64,000 nucleotides of DNA from CAVZCK01 sp963798805 (GCA_963798805.1 CAWCVC010000005.1:394902-458901); one strand, 5' to 3'; counted from the stretch's first letter, positions 1-13,080 are shown. Program-made: numbers and translations. Notes: generated from the letters alone by a model not told the origin.

Positions 1-56
1 TGCGCGGCTTCAGCCCCGATCGCTTCTATCGGGACCAATCCGTCGAGACTCCCCAC

Positions 57-1739
57 CTACCCCAGCGGGTGGTTCAGATATTTGTGGATCGCCTGCACGA
101 CCACCGAGCCCTCGCCAACACCGGAAGCTACACGCTTGACCGAACCGGAGCGGACATCCCCCACGGCAAAAACCCCCGGAAGCGAAGTGCCGAAAGGCGA
201 ACCCCCCTGAGCGGCGGCGTTCTCGGGCGACGCCTCAGGTCCGGTCAGAACGAAGCCTTTGGGGTCCAGCGTCAGACAGCCATCCAGCCACCCCGTATTG
301 GGCGCCGCGCCGATCATGACGAAGACGTTCCGGATCGGCCTGGTCTCGCTCTCGTCGGCCGGCCTGTTGGTCCAGGTCACGCGCTCCAGCATCTTCTCGC
401 CATCAAGGGCGGTGATCTCGGTCCCGGTCAACAAGGTGACGTGGGGCGAGGCTATGATCCGCTGCACCAGATAGTCCGACATAGTCTCGGCGAGCCCTTT
501 CGCCCGCACCAGCATGTAAACGTGAGCCGCGTTGCGGGAGAGGTACATGGCCGCCTGCCCGGCCGAGTTTCCACCCCCGACCACGATGATCTCCTCATTG
601 GCGCAAAGCTGGGCTTCCATTGCCGTCGCCGCATAATGGATGCCTTGGCCCTCGAAGCGCTCGTAATTCGGCACACTCAGCGTGCGGTAGCGTGCACCCG
701 TGGCCACGACGACCGTGCGCGCCGAAACATGAATGCCATCCTCCAGCGTCAGCCGGTATGGCTTGGTGTCGCAGTCTAGCTCCGTCACCGACCGGGATAT
801 GGCGAGGCGCGCGCCGAATTTCTGCGCCTGGACCTGGGCGCGGCCAGCAAGCGCCTGACCGGAGATGCCGGTCGGGAAGCCGAGATAATTCTCGATCTTC
901 GAGGACGTCCCGGCCTGTCCGCCGGGCGCCATCGCTTCGAGCACGATGGTGGACAGGCCCTCGGAGGCGCCATAGACGGCGGCGGCGAGCCCGGCGGGAC
1001 CGGCGCCGACGACGACCAAATCGTAGACAAAGGCTGGATCGAGTGTTTCCGTCAGCCCGAGCGCATCGGCAAGCTCGGCATTCGGCGGATTACGGAGAAC
1101 CCGGCAGCCGGAATGGACAACGACCGGCAGTTCCTCCGCTGTCAGATGAAAACAGTCGAAAAAGCCGCGCGCATCCTCGTCCTTTTCCGTATCGATCAGA
1201 CGATTGGGATAGCCGTTACGCATCAGGAAGCGCTCAATGCGCAGCGTGTCCCCGCTATGCCCCGGGCCGAGCACGATGACGCCGCCCTGGCCATGACGGA
1301 TGAGAGCGACGCGGCGCAGGATGAAGGCGCGCATGATAATCTCGGCAATGTCAGGCTCCGCCGTGACCATGCGGCGGAAATCCGGCCGCTTGATCCGGAG
1401 CACGCGGCTGTCCGTCCCGGTGCGCGCGCTGACCAGGATCTGGCGCTCGTTGAACAGGTCCAATTCGCCGGTGAATTGCCCCGGACCGTGAACGGTGATG
1501 ATCTCGGGCTGTCCGTGCGCGTCGAAATCGAAGATCTCGATCGAGCCGTCGAGCACGACGAAGAAGTCGACGCCGCGCTGACCGCGCTTGAAGATCATCG
1601 AGCCCTTCGGCAAATCCTCCGCGGTGCCGAATCCGGCGACGCGGTCCAACATCTCTTTATTGAGCGTCGGGAAGGTCTGCGCTTCACGCTGATAGGGATC
1701 GGTGGGATCCAGTTCCACATCGGCCGGCACTTCGCTCAT
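57..1739 (-). CDS. cyclic-nucleotide-binding, thioredoxin-reductase-like FAD/NAD(P)H oxidoreductase
   Basis: The predicted 560-residue cytosolic flavoprotein has three parts. An N-terminal cNMP/Crp-type sensor fold lies at about residues 30-145 and a thioredoxin-like linker at about 155-235. The C-terminal TrxB-type domain has an FAD-binding GAGPAG motif and an NADPH-binding GGGNSAG motif. The redox CxxC of genuine thioredoxin reductases is absent: the equivalent stretch before the second Rossmann motif reads HYAATAMEAQLC. A different electron acceptor or a sensory role is therefore likely. I chose the second ATG (MSEVPADV); an upstream ATG at 1769 would add ten residues. The domain combination is known in alphaproteobacteria, but the substrate cannot be told from sequence. 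The family call is firm and the function is not. Confidence 0.85.
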   Translation of the reverse strand: MSEVPADVELDPTDPYQREAQTFPTLNKEMLDRVAGFGTAEDLPKGSMIFKRGQRGVDFFVVLDGSIEIFDFDAHGQPEIITVHGPGQFTGELDLFNERQILVSARTGTDSRVLRIKRPDFRRMVTAEPDIAEIIMRAFILRRVALIRHGQGGVIVLGPGHSGDTLRIERFLMRNGYPNRLIDTEKDEDARGFFDCFHLTAEELPVVVHSGCRVLRNPPNAELADALGLTETLDPAFVYDLVVVGAGPAGLAAAVYGASEGLSTIVLEAMAPGGQAGTSSKIENYLGFPTGISGQALAGRAQVQAQKFGARLAISRSVTELDCDTKPYRLTLEDGIHVSARTVVVATGARYRTLSVPNYERFEGQGIHYAATAMEAQLCANEEIIVVGGGNSAGQAAMYLSRNAAHVYMLVRAKGLAETMSDYLVQRIIASPHVTLLTGTEITALDGEKMLERVTWTNRPADESETRPIRNVFVMIGAAPNTGWLDGCLTLDPKGFVLTGPEASPENAAAQGGSPFGTSLPGVFAVGDVRSGSVKRVASGVGEGSVVVQAIHKYLNHPLG

Positions 1740-1829
1740 GAGATGATCCTCGGCTGGGTACGGCAACACCGTTCGAATCTAGGCTCACCGTCAATAGCCT
1801 GCAAGCATAGCGCGCGGCCGCCGCGATCC

Positions 1830-2237
1830 TCAGGCTTGGGGCTTGGCGCTGTAGATCTCGTCCGTCACCGGCTCAAACCATGTTGCCGGCTTGCCGTCGA
1901 GCGCTTCCTGGATGGCCAGATGCACCATGGCGGTATCGGGCGCCGCGCCGTGCCAGTGTTTCTCGCCCGGCGGAATCCAGATGGTGTCGCCCGGGTGGAT
2001 CTCGCGCAGCGGCCCGCCCCAGCTTTGCACCCGGCCGACGCCGCTCAGCACATAGAGAGTCTGGCCGAGCGGATGGGTGTGCCAGTTGGTTCGGCCGCCG
2101 GGCTCGAAACTGACGCGCAGCGCTCTGACGCGTGCGGGCTGCGGCGCCTCGATAATGAGATCCTGCCAGACCGTGCCGGTGAAATAGTCGGGATTGGCGC
2201 GGCGTGTCGGGATCTTTCCTTCGGGTCGGATGTCCAT
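1830..2237 (-). CDS. cupin-domain protein
   Basis: A 135-residue small single-domain cupin. The metal-binding histidines are visible in the two cupin motifs: NWHTHPLGQTLYVLSG, then PGEKHWHGAAPDT. The start at MDIRPEGK is preceded by AAAGGA at good spacing; an upstream extension of the frame lacks such a site. Proteins of this length often sit beside carboxymuconolactone decarboxylases or oxidoreductases, but no such gene follows here. The reaction is unknown. It lies about 90 bases downstream of the flavoprotein start on the same strand, so co-transcription with it is possible. Confidence 0.85.
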   Translation of the reverse strand: MDIRPEGKIPTRRANPDYFTGTVWQDLIIEAPQPARVRALRVSFEPGGRTNWHTHPLGQTLYVLSGVGRVQSWGGPLREIHPGDTIWIPPGEKHWHGAAPDTAMVHLAIQEALDGKPATWFEPVTDEIYSAKPQA

Positions 2238-2351
2238 GGGTGTTCCTTTCGGCGAGAGGCTGTTTCCTGATTTCCACATCGGGCGCCGGAGATGCTTTCT
2301 CAAGCGCGGAGGGGCTTGACAGAGCGGTTGGAATGGCGTTCCTTGGAACTA

Positions 2352-2366
2352 GAACAAAACAAGAAC
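2352..2366 (+). promoter_or_regulatory. LexA (SOS) box upstream of imuA
   Basis: The sequence GAAC-AAAACAA-GAAC is an exact match to the alphaproteobacterial LexA operator GTTC-N7-GTTC read on the other strand. It ends 12 bases before the imuA ATG, so LexA bound here would block the imuA-imuB-dnaE2 operon until DNA damage. Confidence 0.85.
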
Positions 2367-2378
2367 TCTTAAATCGAT

Positions 2379-3146
2379 ATGCAATCCCTTCGACCAACCT
2401 TAACCCGTCCCAAAAGGCTGCAAAAGCCTCATTTGCTGCGGCTGGCGTCCGCGATAGAAACGGCCGGCGGATTGGCGCCGCTATGCGCTCCCGAAAACTT
2501 GCCGGCGTCGGGCTTTCACGAGTTGCTCGCGGCGGCCCCCGGCGATGAATGCGTCACGCTGGCCTTTGCCTTTTCGATGGCGGCGAAAGCGCTCGGCGGC
2601 ACGAGCAAAAGCCTCTGTTTTTGTGGACCGGCGAGCGAAGCGCAGGAGCGCGGCGAGCTTTACGGAGCCGGACTTGCCGGGCTCGGCATTCAGCCGGAGC
2701 GGCTGCTGATGGTCACGGCCGCCAAGGAGAAGGACCTGCTCTGGACGATCGAGGAAGCGGTTTCATCAGGCGCTTTCGGCGCGGTGATCGGCGCGCTCGG
2801 TCCCAAGGAGCGGCTCTATGACTTCGCCGCCAGCCGACGGCTCAAACTGCGGGTGACGGCGAAAGAGGCGCCGCTTTTTCTACTCCGGCACTGGACGGGC
2901 GGCGGCGCAACCGCCGCGCATGGCCGCTGGCGGGTGTCGGCCCTGCCGAGCCGCTCGCAAGGCCAGCATGGCGGCTATCCGCTTCTGGGGCCACCCCGCT
3001 TACAGCTCGGCCTGGAACGGATGGGCGGCTTGCCGCCGCAAGCATGGGAGATGGAGTTCGATGCAGCGCGTGGTTTCCTTATGGCTCCCCTTCTGGAGGA
3101 CGGACCGGCTCGAGAGGCAGGCAGACGGCGGCGTCAGGCTGCATGA
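2379..3146 (+). CDS. imuA: ImuA, mutasome accessory protein
   Basis: A 255-residue RecA-fold-like accessory protein of the damage-inducible mutasome (ImuA-ImuB-DnaE2), which performs error-prone translesion synthesis. The pattern GFHELLAAAPGDECVTLAF, then a central AAKEKDLLWTIEEAVSSG segment, is typical of ImuA in alphaproteobacteria. It is the first gene of the cassette, directly behind a LexA box, and its 3' end overlaps imuB by 86 bases in another frame. The C-terminal 20 residues are arginine-rich and read over the imuB start. The family assignment rests on residue pattern plus the diagnostic neighbours. Confidence 0.9.
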   Translation: MQSLRPTLTRPKRLQKPHLLRLASAIETAGGLAPLCAPENLPASGFHELLAAAPGDECVTLAFAFSMAAKALGGTSKSLCFCGPASEAQERGELYGAGLAGLGIQPERLLMVTAAKEKDLLWTIEEAVSSGAFGAVIGALGPKERLYDFAASRRLKLRVTAKEAPLFLLRHWTGGGATAAHGRWRVSALPSRSQGQHGGYPLLGPPRLQLGLERMGGLPPQAWEMEFDAARGFLMAPLLEDGPAREAGRRRRQAA

Positions 3147-4613
3147 CCGGCAGGCCAAGCCTCTGGCGGTGATCGCCAGCGGCAAGGGCGGCAAGCGCAT
3201 CGTCGCGCTCAACAGGAGCGCCGCCGAAGCCGGCCTGCGGACAGAGATGCTGCTGACTGACGCCTGCGCCATGCTGCCCTCTCTGGCGGCAACGCCATAT
3301 GATCCTCGGGCTGAGCGCCGCGAATTGAAACAGCTTGCAGCGATCTGCAACCGCTTCAGCCCCTGGGTCGCACCGGACGAGCCGGACGGGCTCTGGATCG
3401 AGGCGACGGGGCTCGCCCATCTCTTCGGCGGAGAGGAAGCTTTTCTCGACCGCATTATCCATTTCCTCCACCGCCTCGGCTTTGCCGCCCAAGGAGCGAT
3501 GGCGGGTACGGCCGGCGCGGCCTGGGGGCTGGCGCGGTTTTCCCGGACGCCCTCCGTGGTGGTGCCGCCCGGCGAGGAGGCGCATGCGCTCGCCGGCCTG
3601 CCGGTCAAGGCGCTGCGGATCGGCGCGGAAGGGGCGGCGCTGCTCGAAAGGCTGGGGCTGAAAACCATTCACCAGCTCTTCCAGATCCCACGCGCCAGTC
3701 TGAGGGCCCGGCTCGGCAAGGCGATCACCTGCCGTCTCGATCAGGCGCTCGGCCAGGAGGGCGAGGCGCTGTCTCCCCTGATGCCGGAGCCGGTCTATGC
3801 GGCGCGGCTCGAATTCGCCGATCCGCTGACCGCTTTCGAGGGGCTGGAGCAGACGGCGGAGATCCTGATCGGCAGCGTTGCCGAACGGCTGAAAACCGAC
3901 GGCAAGGGCGCGCGCCGCTTTACGCTCGCGCTTTTTGATACGCAGAACGGCAAGACCGAAATCGGGGTGCGGATGGCGCGGCCGAGCTGCGAGCCGAAGC
4001 ACATTGGCCGCGTGCTGAAGGAGAAGCTCACCGCGCTCGAAGGCCGGTTCGATCCCACCCTCGGCTTCGATGCGGTCGTGCTCTATGCGCTCGGCGCCGA
4101 GCCTCTCATCAGCCGGCAGACGGATATTCTCGGCAGCGCCCTCGACGGCGGCGATGACAAGGAGAAGATCGCCCGCTTTCTCGACCGGGTGACGGCAAGG
4201 CTCGGCGAAAAGGCCGCGACGCGCTTCGCCTTTGCCGAAAGCTACTGGCCCGAGCGCGCCAGCCTACACAGTTCGGCAATGGCGGCGATTCCCGCGCGGA
4301 CCGCCGCCGCCCCTGCCCTCTGCCAGCCGCGGCCGCTGATGCTGCTGCCGCGCCCGGAGCCGATCGCCGCCACCGCTCTGGTGCCAGATTACCCGCCGCG
4401 CCAATTCATCTGGCGGCGCCGGCAGCACAAGATCACCAGGGCCGAGGGGCCGGAGCGGATCTCGCCGGAATGGTGGCAGGAGAGCGGCAAGACGCCGCCC
4501 GCGCGGGACTATTATGTCGTCGAGGATGAGCGGGGGCAGCGCTTCTGGCTCTATCGCGAGGGTATTTACAGCCAGAGCGAAAACCAGCGCTGGTTCATGC
4601 ACGGGCTGTTCCC

Positions 4614-4617
<4 letters not shown>
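3061..4617 (+). CDS. imuB: ImuB, inactive Y-family polymerase, mutasome hub
   Basis: A 518-residue Y-family polymerase relative that links ImuA, the sliding clamp and DnaE2 in translesion synthesis. The start MQRVVSLWLPFWRTDRLER is the characteristic ImuB N-terminus and lies inside imuA. The N-terminal Y-family palm lacks the catalytic acidic pair of DinB/UmuC, as known for the family. The C-terminal part holds the little-finger region and an extended tail ending in WYREG-like aromatic sequence. The stop overlaps the dnaE2 start by 4 bases (ATGA), indicating translational coupling. Confidence 0.93.
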
Positions 4618-8219
<3,602 letters not shown>

Positions 8220-8379
8220 GCTCCAGGCAGCGTCAAAGCTCGACTTACCTTCAAATTTACAAACTTGGTTCAGCCGCCGTTCAAGAAATGCCTCTTAAAA
8301 TCTCATGCTGCCATACCGCAAATCTCTGACCGAAGGGGCAAATCGGTCATTCGGTCGACTGAAGACTTGGAGACCTCTG

Positions 8380-8691
8380 ATGTGGAAGAAGCTCTCGGCC
8401 GCGACGGCCGCAATCGCACTGGCGAGTACGCTCGTCGTCGCGAGCGTCGGTAACGCGGAAGCCAGACACGGCCGTCATGCTGCATTTGTCGGCGGACTGG
8501 CCCTTGGCGCTCTCGCGCTTGGCGCCCTCAGCGCCGAACGCGACGCCGGTTACGATTACGATCGCGACAGATGCTATCCCGGCCCGCGGCGTTGCCATTG
8601 GGTGCGCGGTGCCTGCTATCGCGACGGCTGGGGCCATTATGATTGCGAGCCTGGTTTTCGCCGGTGCTACCGGCCGATTATCTGCGAATAA
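8380..8691 (+). CDS. small secreted Cys/Arg/Tyr-rich protein
   Basis: A 103-residue protein. The start MWKKLSAATAAIALASTLV gives a classic signal peptide with probable cleavage after NAEA. A glycine/alanine-rich hydrophobic segment (FVGGLALGALALGAL) follows. The tail contains six cysteines spaced in CYPGPRRCHWVRGACY and following text, plausibly disulfide-linked in the periplasm. I do not recognise a named family beyond the many small Rhizobiales secreted proteins with a GALALGAL segment. The next gene (8930) also encodes a small exported protein, so this could be a loosely related pair. Confidence 0.75.
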   Translation: MWKKLSAATAAIALASTLVVASVGNAEARHGRHAAFVGGLALGALALGALSAERDAGYDYDRDRCYPGPRRCHWVRGACYRDGWGHYDCEPGFRRCYRPIICE

Positions 8692-8718
8692 AAACAAGAC
8701 TGGTGGAATTTAAACTCT

Positions 8719-8775
8719 AAAGCCCGGCTGACGCGCCCGGATCCCAGTCGTTCGGCGCTGTTCACGCCGGGCTTT
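8719..8775 (+). terminator. possible terminator hairpin
   Basis: Perfect 10-base inverted repeat AAAGCCCGGC (8719-8728) and GCCGGGCTTT (8766-8775), 28 bases downstream of the secreted-protein stop. The loop is long (37 bases) and the T-run short, so termination strength is uncertain. Confidence 0.5.
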
Positions 8776-8929
8776 CTATACTCGATCATCCACGACTTGA
8801 TCGCCGATCGTTTTCTTCATTAAACGGTAACAGTTCCGCCTCAAACTCGCCAAAGTCGAATTGCCGCCAATCTTCATCTGTACACAGCTTGGCATCGCAT
8901 TCGCGATATGTCCTTAGACGGAGGGACCC

Positions 8930-9211
8930 ATGAAAGCAATCTCATCAGCCCTGGCGGCGCTTGCGCTGTCCGCCATGATTACCACTGCCGGCCCGGCAAC
9001 GCCGGCGAAAGCCGATGGCGGCGCCACCATTGCAATCGGCGTCGGCGCCTATCTTCTGGTCGATGCCATTGTCGGCCGTACCTGCCATCGCCAGGATTGG
9101 CCATTCAATATTCTCGCCAAGATCGCGGACGAGCTTCACGGCCGCCCGGCTTGCGACCGCGACGGCTATTATCACGATCACGACTATCGTCACGAGAAGC
9201 CCTACAAATAA
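8930..9211 (+). CDS. small exported His/Asp-rich protein
   Basis: A 93-residue protein with an AGACGGAGGGACCC ribosome-binding region before the ATG. MKAISSALAALALSAMITT is a signal peptide with a likely cleavage site near AKA. A hydrophobic glycine-rich segment (IAIGVGAYLLVDAIVG) follows, then a C-terminus dense in H, D and Y (DRDGYYHDHDYRHEK). That tail could bind a metal, which is inference only. No family is recognised. A strong terminator follows. Confidence 0.7.
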   Translation: MKAISSALAALALSAMITTAGPATPAKADGGATIAIGVGAYLLVDAIVGRTCHRQDWPFNILAKIADELHGRPACDRDGYYHDHDYRHEKPYK

Positions 9212-9234
9212 GATCGACGTATCGGCTCACTCGA

Positions 9235-9266
9235 CCGCCCGGGGCTCAAGCCCGCGGGCGGTTTTT
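9235..9266 (+). terminator. rho-independent terminator
   Basis: CCGCCCG (9235-9241) pairs with CGGGCGG (9255-9261) and is followed by TTTTT. It ends the small exported-protein gene. The stem also overlaps the last codons of convergent rlmB. Confidence 0.75.
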
Positions 9267-10046
9267 CATTTTGTGGGCCATGAGATGCAGCGCGATCGCT
9301 GCGGCATTCGAGACGTTGAGGCTGGCGATTGCGCCGAACGTCCCGAGTGCGCACATCAGATCGCAATGCTCCGTGGTTAGCCGCCGCAAGCCGCGGTCCT
9401 CCGCACCGAGAACGAGCGCGGCCCGCTCAGGCGCCTCCAGATCTTCCAGGACGCGCTCGGCCTCCGAATCGAGACCGATCCGCGTGAAGCCCAGTTCGCC
9501 GGCCTCGGCGAGCGCGCGGGAGAGGTTGGGGACGAGGGCCACGGCAACATGCTCGAGAGCGCCGGATGCCGCCTTCGCCAGGGCGCCTTCGAGCGGCGGA
9601 CTGTGCCGGGTCGTCATGACCAGGGCGGCGGCGCCGAAGGCTGCGGCCGACCTCATAATGGCGCCGACATTGTGCGGATCGGTGATCTGATCGAGGAAAA
9701 CGATGAGCCGCGCATCGACCAGATCGGAAAGCCCGAGATCAGGCAGCGGCTCTGCCTCGATCAGCACCCCCTGATGGACGGTGTCTTCGCCGAGCATGTA
9801 GTCGAGATCCTGCGGTGTCACCGTCGTCGGTTCCGGCAAGTCCGCGCGCCGTGAAATCTCGACGCGCTGCGCCGCATTCGGCGTCGCATAGATGGTGTGG
9901 ATCTTGCGGCGCGGATTGGCGATCGCCGCACGGACGGCATGAACGCCATAAATATGCGAGGCGCTCTCATTCTTCTGCGGCGGCGGGTTCTGGTGGACCG
10001 CCCGGCGGTTCGGCTTGAAATGCGGCGACTTGCGATGAGCTCTCAT
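9246..10046 (-). CDS. rlmB: 23S rRNA 2'-O-ribose methyltransferase RlmB (SpoU/TrmH family)
   Basis: A 266-residue SPOUT methyltransferase, probably methylating G2251 of 23S rRNA. The substrate-binding N-terminal domain includes YGVHAVRAAIANPRRKI. The knotted SPOUT domain shows DQITDPHNVGAIMRSAAAF, LVLGAEDRGLRRLT and the final SLNVSNAAAIALH motif, all diagnostic. The ATG at 10046 was chosen; a TTG at 10073 would add nine residues. The N-terminal 30 residues are basic, as in other alphaproteobacterial members. It stands alone, convergent with the small exported protein. Confidence 0.93.
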   Translation of the reverse strand: MRAHRKSPHFKPNRRAVHQNPPPQKNESASHIYGVHAVRAAIANPRRKIHTIYATPNAAQRVEISRRADLPEPTTVTPQDLDYMLGEDTVHQGVLIEAEPLPDLGLSDLVDARLIVFLDQITDPHNVGAIMRSAAAFGAAALVMTTRHSPPLEGALAKAASGALEHVAVALVPNLSRALAEAGELGFTRIGLDSEAERVLEDLEAPERAALVLGAEDRGLRRLTTEHCDLMCALGTFGAIASLNVSNAAAIALHLMAHKMKNRPRA

Positions 10047-10323
10047 GGCGCGATCGTCCCAGGATGGAATCAATAAGATGATGAATGCGGTCTATGAGGG
10101 CGGGGATTAACACCCTCGTACCGTGAACGCTCAACTTCCGCCTTTGCGTTCCCCGTATCAAGCGTTCGAATTGCGCGCCAGCTTCATTCGGCCTATAAAA
10201 CGGGCGCGACGAGGGCAACAGTCCGTTGCATCCCGTGTTTTCAAATGTTAGTAACCGCCATCCGTCGACGCGAGGATATGCCGCCTTGCGGGGTGCCGCT
10301 TGCCGGCAGATCGGCGGATTCCC

Positions 10324-10408
10324 GGAGGGGTGCCCGAGTGGCTAAAGGGGACGGGCTGTAAACCCGTTGGCTATGCCTACGCTGGTTCGAATCCAGCCCC
10401 CTCCACCA
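10324..10408 (+). tRNA. tRNA-Tyr (GTA)
   Basis: A class II tRNA of 85 bases. Acceptor GGAGGGG pairs with CCCCTCC; anticodon loop CTGTAAA gives GTA; a long variable arm and a T-loop GGTTCGAATCC are present; CCA is encoded. Confidence 0.95.
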
Positions 10409-10618
10409 ACATCCAAATATTTGTAAGCGATATCAGATGATTAGGTTGATTTTGGCTGACAATTTCGTTTGGTAGTCGGCCAGGTACAGCGCCCCGACAT
10501 GCTCTCGTTCAGCCTGCTGGCGGCTATTTGGCTCGCGGCGTTGCATAAGCACCGAGCTTGGACGTCTTCAGCCGCAGAGCGTCCAGCGCCTCGGCCAGTT
10601 TCACGGCCGCGGCGACTT

Positions 10619-11045
10619 GTTCATGGACGAATCTGGCCAGCCGCCTTAATCACCGCGTGCAGCTCACGACCGACGGTCACAAGACTTATTTGACGGCTGT
10701 CGAGGGCGCGTTCGGATGAGAAATCGATTACGCGATGTTGGTGAAGCTCTTCGGCGCATCTCCCGGCAGCGCCAAGGGCCGCTACAGCCCCGCAGAGTGC
10801 ACGGGCATCAAGAAGACACCTAAGATCGGACAGCCCAAGGACAAGCATATCAGCACGTCCTACGCCGAGCGCCAAAACCTCACGATGCGCATGTCAATGC
10901 GCCGCTTCACTCGCCTCACGAACGCCTTCTCAAAGAAGTTCGACAACCACTGCCGCGCGCTGGCGCTGTACTTCGTTTTTACAACTTCATCCGCATTCAT
11001 AAGACACTGCGCGTCGCGCCCGCGTCCGTCAAGGACGGCCTGGAA
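10619..11045 (+). pseudogene. decayed IS1-like DDE transposase fragment
   Basis: The 3' part of an IS1-type transposase. RVQLTTDGHKTYLTAVEGAF can be read, then a TGA, then EIDYAMLVKLFGA, RYSPAECTGIKK, RQNLTMRMSMRRFTRLTNAF and finally FYNFIRIHKTLRVAP in another frame. At least two frameshifts and one stop are needed to join them, so it is dead. The first half of the transposase is not recognisable upstream, and no terminal repeats were found. It lies between tRNA-Tyr and an IS256 copy, a typical landing zone for insertions. Confidence 0.8.
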
Positions 11046-11366
11046 ACGTCGAGCCAAGCCGCACCGTCAGCATGCCGGCCATCCCCCGCCTTCGCGAGGG
11101 CAAGCTCTTGACCGCCGCTCCTCACGACAGCCATCAGAACATGCAGGCCGGGATGAAAAGATGATCCAGGCCGAACCAAAAGATGCGACCGAAAAGGAGG
11201 ACAAAATGCCGTCAAACCGAATACGCTGATGCCAAGCCCTCACCTCTCCACGAAACCGGGGTAAGTCCATAGTGAGGCGGCTCGGAGTGCAAATCCGACC
11301 GCCTCAAATGCGTTCCCAATCCACCCAAGGAGCCGGGAACAGTAGACAGTTTTGTCCTCACGCTTG
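11046..11366. other. no gene recognised between IS remnants
   Basis: About 320 bases between the transposase remnant and the IS256 left end. Open frames here are short and show no recognisable family. It probably belongs to degraded mobile DNA. Confidence 0.4.
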
Positions 11367-12829
11367 GGTAGCGTCGCGATGTATGTTGGAAATTGATTTG
11401 GCGCGGTCTCCGGCGGGCTGAACGTAGCGGATCAGGCGGCGAGGTCAATTGGCAGATCGGCCGGCTTCACAGCCAGCGTCTTCCAGCCATCGACTTTCCG
11501 CATACTGATCTGTCCGGAGGCGACCAGCGCCCAGAACATCATGGCCGCGGTTTCGGCCGAAGGCAGCACGGTTTGCGTTTTGATCCGGCGCTTGAATTCC
11601 TCGTGCAGCCGTTCGATCGCATTGGTCGTGCGCGCGCTTTTCCATTGGCTGACCGGCAATCTGGTGAAGGTAAACAACCGGTTGCCGGCTTCCTCCAGGC
11701 ACTCGGCGACGGCCTGGCAGCGCAATCGCCATTTACGCAGGAACGCCTTACGCTTCTTCTCGATTTCATCCGCCGACGTTGCATAGATCATGTCATTGTA
11801 ATCTGCCGAAACCTCCTCGCGCAGCCGTTCTGGTGCATGAGCGAGCAGATTGCGGTGCTTATGCACGGTGCAGCGCTGGGTGGGCACATCGCTCCAGAGC
11901 TCGGCAAGCGCCCGCTCCAACCCCGAGCCACCATCGACGATCAGGAATTCCGGCTTGCGCAGGCCGCGCTTGATCAGATCGTCGAGCACGACCCGCCAGG
12001 CCTGCGCCGTCTCGCCGCCCATATTCTTCACTGCCAGCAACACTTTCTGGCCGTCGGCGCCAATGCCGAGCACGACGAGAAGGCAAATCGTCGTGGCCTT
12101 CTTATCGAGACGGACGCGCACGACGGTCCCATCCAGGATCAGCCGGACGATGGGTTCGTCGGTCAGCGAGCGCTGGTTCCAGCTTTCCCAATCGGTCTTC
12201 ACCTTCCGCCAGACCCGGCTGACCGTATCCTTGCTCACGGAGCCGCCGAACAGCGCGCCAAGCGCTCGCCGGACACGTCGCGTGTTGGTCCCGGCCAGAT
12301 AGGCGCCGGCAATCAGCGCGTCGGCGGCTTTCGTGCGCCGCTGGTAGGCGGGCAGCACCTTGCTACGCCATTCCGTTGTCTTACCATCCGGAGTCTCGAT
12401 CCGAGCCCGAGGGACGCTGATCAGTGTCTCGCCGAAAGTTCCCATCAGCGACCGCGAGCGGTGACCATGGCGATGGCCCCGGAGCGGGCCGTCACCCGCG
12501 GTTTCGCCATCCGGCGTCTTTGATCGCGAACCGGGGCAAGCTTTGGCGCTCCGGGCATAGCGTGTCCGCGACAGCGCTTCATCGAGTTCCGCCTCGATCA
12601 TCGCCTGGATGAAACCATGCACACGGTCGCGCACGGCGGTTTCGATCGGATCGAACCAATCCTCAAAAAGCTGGGCGCTCGCCGTCGCCGCCGGCTGCTG
12701 GTCCGCGAGGTTTATGATATTGTTTGGCATAGCGTGGTCTCCACCGGCGCTTCAACGCCGGAATCGTTTTGGGTTGAACACCCGGAGACTACGCAACCTT
12801 CAATTTCCCACCATATCCGCGACGCTACC
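11367..12829. mobile_element. IS256-family insertion sequence
   Basis: A transposase gene is bounded by imperfect inverted repeats. The left end GGTAGCGTCGCG (11367-11378), followed after a short gap by GGAAATTGA, is mirrored at the right end, where TCAATTTCC leads into CGCGACGCTACC (12818-12829). Length is about 1.46 kb, normal for the family. No matching 8-9 base target duplication is obvious, so the exact ends are tentative. Confidence 0.8.
11432..12730 (-). CDS. IS256-family (Mutator-type) transposase
   Basis: A 432-residue intact DDE transposase. The first Asp lies in LILDGTVVRVR, the second in FLIVDGGSGLERALAEL and the catalytic Glu in ARTTNAIERLHEEFKRR, all canonical for the Mutator/IS256 class. 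QRCTVHKHRNLLAHAP is the conserved CxxHK block. The N-terminus contains the usual AELDEALSRTRYAR. The element is complete enough to be potentially active. Confidence 0.95.
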   Translation of the reverse strand: MPNNIINLADQQPAATASAQLFEDWFDPIETAVRDRVHGFIQAMIEAELDEALSRTRYARSAKACPGSRSKTPDGETAGDGPLRGHRHGHRSRSLMGTFGETLISVPRARIETPDGKTTEWRSKVLPAYQRRTKAADALIAGAYLAGTNTRRVRRALGALFGGSVSKDTVSRVWRKVKTDWESWNQRSLTDEPIVRLILDGTVVRVRLDKKATTICLLVVLGIGADGQKVLLAVKNMGGETAQAWRVVLDDLIKRGLRKPEFLIVDGGSGLERALAELWSDVPTQRCTVHKHRNLLAHAPERLREEVSADYNDMIYATSADEIEKKRKAFLRKWRLRCQAVAECLEEAGNRLFTFTRLPVSQWKSARTTNAIERLHEEFKRRIKTQTVLPSAETAAMMFWALVASGQISMRKVDGWKTLAVKPADLPIDLAA

Positions 12830-13080
12830 TTTCCGAGGACCGCAGCCGTAAGATGGTCAGAACTGCATAAAGACACGAGAGCAGCGAGAGTGCTGCGATA
12901 TAAGCAAATCGTAAAGGGGGACGGGCCTCTTGAAGCGGCCAAGCCTGTACCTTCGCAGCGGGCAGTCTGGGCATAAGTTGGAGCCGGCGGCACGGAACCC
13001 TGCGTGGAAAGCAGGCGCGGCCAGAGCAACACTTGCGACCAAGCCCAAGCGGCTACGCGATGAATTTATCAGTGGCGCAC

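Noticed and set aside
1113..2270. 385-codon plus-strand frame across the flavoprotein and cupin genes
   Set aside because: It runs antisense through two genes with clear domain motifs and has no family features.
9967..10218. 83-codon minus-strand frame upstream of rlmB
   Set aside because: It overlaps the rlmB start, has no ribosome-binding site and no recognisable pattern; treated as chance.
12857..13080. Short frames between IS256 and kdpE
   Set aside because: No start signals, no recognisable residues; about 250 bases of likely non-coding or degraded DNA.
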